Assembly (NCBI GenBank): GCA_018061065.1
Contig: JAGOUV010000007.1
Coordinates: 14,322-75,452 of the forward strand
Source of the DNA: Candidatus Altimarinota bacterium
Lineage (GTDB): Bacteria; Patescibacteriota; Gracilibacteria; UBA1369; UM-FILTER-53-11
DNA: 61,131 nt
Reading direction: 5' to 3'
How positions within the stretch are numbered: position 1 is the stretch's first letter; the number at the start of each line of letters is the position of its first letter. Shown here one piece after another: positions 58,390 to 61,131 of this stretch. Below the pieces are notes generated by a model. That model was given only the letters and a program-made list of their open reading frames with translations. It was not told the origin of the DNA and did no database searches. The translations under genes were made by a program, and so were the position numbers.

Positions 58390-59180
58390 ACGTTGAGCTC
58401 TAAGGTTATACCATAGTGATCAGAAAAAAAATGCTCACCGATGGATTTTGCAAGCTCATATTTTTCACTTTTTATATGAGGTGATTTATACCACATATAA
58501 TCGATGCGCCCCGACAAGTGATGATGCATCACAAAAGGATTATGCAAGTCATAGGTATGCGTATCGTCTTTGTGCACTCTTCCCGCATCGGTAAATCCCG
58601 CCAATGCCACCATCTCATATGCCGCAGAATCAGGCTTCATATTAAAATCACCCAAAAGCACGACATGTTCGGCCAATTGCAGATCAGTATCGTGTAATAA
58701 TTGATTTAATTGCAACAATCGAGACGCTTCATCCGCAGGCCGATGAGCAAGATGCGTAAGTACAAAAAGCACTCGTTTTTGGTTTACGGTAAGCCATGTT
58801 TTTACGTATCCACGTCCACTTATTTTTTCATCCAAATGGTTGCTGATATTTTCATAAGGCGTAAAAAGATGCGCCAATGTAGGGGTAATTTTTTCTTTCA
58901 CCGCAAGTAACAACCCTCCCTGTGTCGTATCAATGGTATGAGTAAAAGGCACGAAGGGTATTTTCAGCGATGGATTTTTCCCTTCACATTTCACTACGTA
59001 ATGATGATTCTGTAGCCATTCAATAAGCTCTTTTCGTTGAACTTTATGATAGACCTCTTGCAAAGCAATAACATCAAAATCACGCTGCTGAAAAAACTCG
59101 AGCATATCAGCAGCACGCTTTTTATTGCTCACCGAGATACCCGCCATCGTAAGCCACGTATTTAAAGTGAAGAGCTTCAT
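58386..59180 (-). CDS. endonuclease/exonuclease/phosphatase family protein
   Basis: 264-residue EEP-fold hydrolase. Motifs: TLNTWL near the start, VIALQEVY (metal-binding Glu), THLAHRP, LLGDFNMKPDSAAYE (Asp, Asn), RIDYMWY and a terminal SDHYGITLEL (catalytic Asp-His). No signal peptide is visible, so it is likely cytosolic. The substrate may be a nucleic acid, a sphingomyelin- or inositol-type phosphodiester, or a nucleotide; the sequence does not decide. Confidence 0.85.
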   Translation of the reverse strand: MKLFTLNTWLTMAGISVSNKKRAADMLEFFQQRDFDVIALQEVYHKVQRKELIEWLQNHHYVVKCEGKNPSLKIPFVPFTHTIDTTQGGLLLAVKEKITPTLAHLFTPYENISNHLDEKISGRGYVKTWLTVNQKRVLFVLTHLAHRPADEASRLLQLNQLLHDTDLQLAEHVVLLGDFNMKPDSAAYEMVALAGFTDAGRVHKDDTHTYDLHNPFVMHHHLSGRIDYMWYKSPHIKSEKYELAKSIGEHFFSDHYGITLELNV

Positions 59181-59182
59181 AA

Positions 59183-59806
59183 TTAGAACGCTTCAAGTTT
59201 CTGCGCGGTCTCCACGCGATGAGGACCGATTGCCGTGCGTCGCAGTGATTTTACATAGGCACCTACTTCCAGCTTCTGTCCTATGTCATGAACAAGCGAG
59301 CGCACATACGTACCCTTTGCACAGCGCACACGCAAGGCCACAAAGGGAAAATCAAACTGCACGATATCAATGGCATCAATGCGCACCTGGCGCGGCTCCA
59401 GCACCACGGCCTCCCCTGCTCGCGCGCGATCATACGCGCGCACACCTTTTACTTTAATTGCGGAATAGGCAGGAGGAACTTGTGAAATAGTTCCAATAAA
59501 TTCTTTTATCACCACCTCAATTTCTTCGCGTGAAATAATCTTTTTTGAAACCTCCGTTAGCTCTCCGTCGGCGTCATAGCTGTCAGAAATTTTCCCCAAC
59601 TCCATCATCACCTCATATTCTTTATCTAAATTCATGAATTCATTAATGCGCTTGGTATCTTTTTCTACTGCGATAATTAAGAGGCCCGTTGCTAATGGAT
59701 CGAGCGTTCCCGCATGTCCCATTTTACGAATGTTGAGACGCTTACGGAGCTGACGTATGACATCAAAAGAAGTCATGCCACTGGGTTTGTCGATATACAA
59801 AATCAT
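59183..59806 (-). CDS. truB: tRNA pseudouridine-55 synthase
   Basis: Makes pseudouridine 55 in the T-loop of tRNAs. The start is ATG 59806 (MILYIDKPSGMTSFDV), preceded by GCCT like several other genes; a TTG at 59812 is the alternative. The catalytic block is KMGHAGTLDPLATGLL (Asp is the nucleophile), followed by KEYEVMMELG, PPAYSAIKVKGVRAYDRARAGE and CAKGTYVRSLVHDIG. 207 residues: the catalytic domain only, without the C-terminal PUA domain. Confidence 0.94.
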   Translation of the reverse strand: MILYIDKPSGMTSFDVIRQLRKRLNIRKMGHAGTLDPLATGLLIIAVEKDTKRINEFMNLDKEYEVMMELGKISDSYDADGELTEVSKKIISREEIEVVIKEFIGTISQVPPAYSAIKVKGVRAYDRARAGEAVVLEPRQVRIDAIDIVQFDFPFVALRVRCAKGTYVRSLVHDIGQKLEVGAYVKSLRRTAIGPHRVETAQKLEAF

Positions 59807-59815
59807 AGGCAATAG

Positions 59816-61129
59816 TTAGTTCAAGGCGACATGCAGATCACTGCCGAGAATCTCACGGGCAATTTTGCGATCATCCCACTCAATGCGTTTGGTTCCGATA
59901 ATTTGAATTGGCTCACATCCTTTACCTGCAATAATCACGGTATCCCCTGGCTGCGCCAAAGTCAGCGGCAAGCGAATCGCCTCTTTACGATCGCGGATTT
60001 TCCAGAGCCTCTCGCCTTCTTTACGTTTAATGCCAGCGGCAATTTCGTTAATAATCTTCATCCGATCTTCAGTATAGGGATCATCGTCAGTGAGAATGAT
60101 ATTGTCTGCGAATCTATCTGCAACTTCTCCCATCTTAGGACGTTTTCCCGCATCACGGCCTCCACCAGTTGCACCAAAAACCAACCAAAGTTTCCCTTTA
60201 GTAAGGGGCTTAAATAAAGACAATACTTTTTCAAGTGACTCAGTGGTATGCGCATAATCTACAATTACGGTAAATGGCTGTCCCACTGAAATAACCTCCA
60301 ATCGTCCTGGAATCTCAATATCTTGCTCAAGTCCTTTTTGAATTGCGGGAAGTTTTATTCCCAGTGCCAATGCAGCAGTGCTCGCCGCGAGCGCATTGTG
60401 GATATTAAACTCACCGGGAATCTGCATTTTTATCGGCACCTCACCATTCGGTACGTGTAAAACAAACTGTGAACCGCTCGGAGTGAGTGAGACATCGGCA
60501 GCAGTTACCGTTCCTTTTGTGAGCCCGTAGGTTGTTTTTTTATCGACAGCAAATGAATCAAAATAGGCATAATTGGCATCTTCAATAGGCAAAATTGCCG
60601 TCTTCTCGAATCCTCCTTTACGTTCAAGTCGCACCAAAGATGCAAACAAGAGCCCCTTTGCATGAAGATAATTTTCAGCTCCTCCGTGATACTCCAAGTG
60701 ATCGCTTTGAATATTTGTCAGGACACCAATATCAAAATTAACGCCCCACAACCGCGACTGTACTAACGCATGAGAAGTGACCTCTAAAATCGCGACATCG
60801 CAGTGATCATCTGCCATCTGTCGAATAAGTTTTTGCAATTTAAACCGCCCCTGGGTTGTCTGCTTTGTATCATTTGCCCAGACTTTTTCACCGACTTGGA
60901 AACCAATTGACGTAGCCAGGCCGATTTTGTATCCCGCACTCTTTAATATAGACGCAAGCAGATGCGCCGTCGTGGACTTTCCTTTAGTTCCCGTAATTGC
61001 AATTACCTTCATTCGATTGCCCGGGAATCCGTAATACACCGCAGCCATCACCGCAATGAGACGATGGTAGAGCAATAACAGCGGGTTAGAGGGAGAGATA
61101 TGTTTGCGAGCGAAGCCAAGAACTGACAT
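59816..61129 (-). CDS. murE: UDP-N-acetylmuramoyl-tripeptide ligase MurE, short form
   Basis: ATP-dependent Mur ligase that adds the third amino acid of the peptidoglycan stem. The ATP site is VIAITGTKGKSTTAHLL, with EVTSHAL, DIGVLTNIQSDHLEYHG, FNIHNALAASTAAL, the substrate-binding IPGRLEVI and the C-terminal domain VDYAHTTESLEKVLSLF. The usual N-terminal UMAG-binding domain (~100 residues) is replaced by a short segment with a hydrophobic helix, as in CPR MurE-like proteins. The specificity motif is DDDPYTED, not the DNPR of meso-diaminopimelate enzymes. The start at 61129 is 2 bases from the window edge, so an upstream extension cannot be excluded. Confidence 0.88.
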   Translation of the reverse strand: MSVLGFARKHISPSNPLLLLYHRLIAVMAAVYYGFPGNRMKVIAITGTKGKSTTAHLLASILKSAGYKIGLATSIGFQVGEKVWANDTKQTTQGRFKLQKLIRQMADDHCDVAILEVTSHALVQSRLWGVNFDIGVLTNIQSDHLEYHGGAENYLHAKGLLFASLVRLERKGGFEKTAILPIEDANYAYFDSFAVDKKTTYGLTKGTVTAADVSLTPSGSQFVLHVPNGEVPIKMQIPGEFNIHNALAASTAALALGIKLPAIQKGLEQDIEIPGRLEVISVGQPFTVIVDYAHTTESLEKVLSLFKPLTKGKLWLVFGATGGGRDAGKRPKMGEVADRFADNIILTDDDPYTEDRMKIINEIAAGIKRKEGERLWKIRDRKEAIRLPLTLAQPGDTVIIAGKGCEPIQIIGTKRIEWDDRKIAREILGSDLHVALN

Positions 61130-61131
61130 GG

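Noticed and set aside
1-61131. Alternative genetic code (UGA as Gly or Trp)
   Set aside because: Several clear genes end in TGA (for example the phosphatidyltransferase at 16922 and the OPT gene at 24726), and no in-frame TGA interrupts conserved genes.
1-61131. CRISPR arrays, transposases, integrases, prophage genes
   Set aside because: No regular direct repeats with spacers and no protein with those signatures were found.

Overview
The window looks like chromosome from a member of the Candidatus Patescibacteria (CPR radiation), most likely a Parcubacteria-like lineage. This is inferred from gene content and style; there is no rRNA to confirm it. Supporting signs are extreme gene packing, many small one-helix membrane proteins, a PH-domain membrane protein, a pair of TraG/VirB4-like ATPases, a cysteine-rich repeat protein of a CPR-associated type, a MurE without the usual N-terminal domain, and a degenerate PriA. 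TGA is used as a stop, so the code is standard and not the UGA=Gly code of Gracilibacteria/Absconditabacteria. Almost no gene has a Shine-Dalgarno sequence.

Layout. 1-7161: a WecG/TagA glycosyltransferase (cut by the left edge), coaE-gatB, small membrane proteins, signal peptidase I, and nrnA. 7190-13129: divergent promoters of nrnA and fmt, an orphan sugar-binding lipoprotein with a GT2 glycosyltransferase, ssb, ribE-ribH and pgk. 13135-20174: a membrane-lipid and secretion block (sphingomyelin-synthase-like PAP2, two large paralogous ATPases, CDP-alcohol phosphatidyltransferase, CarS-like CTP transferase). 20376-25877: glycyl-tRNA synthetase, dtd, rlmN, and between the last two a GC-rich island holding one OPT-family oligopeptide transporter behind a 540-nt structured leader. 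26055-38185: an OmpR-like regulator with a degenerate receiver, an M24 peptidase, glmS, pyk, ruvC, a TPR protein, prepilin peptidase, gpmI, and a GDP-mannose pair. 38228-42327: a SecD-SecF fusion carrying parvulin domains and a cysteine-rich protein. 42331-45041: two tRNA-Arg genes bracketing an 817-residue protein of unknown function. 45079-52993: a P-loop protein, a PriA pseudo-helicase, trpS, pyrG, a GspF-N-like membrane protein and lgt. 52970-61129: one long reverse-strand run with murE, truB, a nuclease/phosphatase, a WecA-like transferase, dnaG, rpoD, greA and a PEGA-like protein.

Together the genes cover translation, lower glycolysis (pgk, gpmI, pyk), envelope building (glmS, murE, WecA-like, WecG-like, GDP-mannose, lipoprotein and Sec export) and type IV pilus processing. 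There are no CRISPR arrays, transposases or integrases.

The most notable points are: (i) parvulin-type prolyl isomerase domains, probably two in tandem, inserted into the extracytoplasmic domain of a SecDF fusion; (ii) a recurring -10 box that ends 6-8 nt before the start codon in 13 genes, indicating widespread leaderless mRNAs, plus a recurring CCTATG start context in seven others; (iii) a PriA homologue that has lost its Walker A motif and C-terminus; (iv) the horizontally acquired OPT transporter with a structured leader; (v) paralogous secretion ATPases on either side of an archaeal-type CTP transferase and a phosphatidyltransferase.
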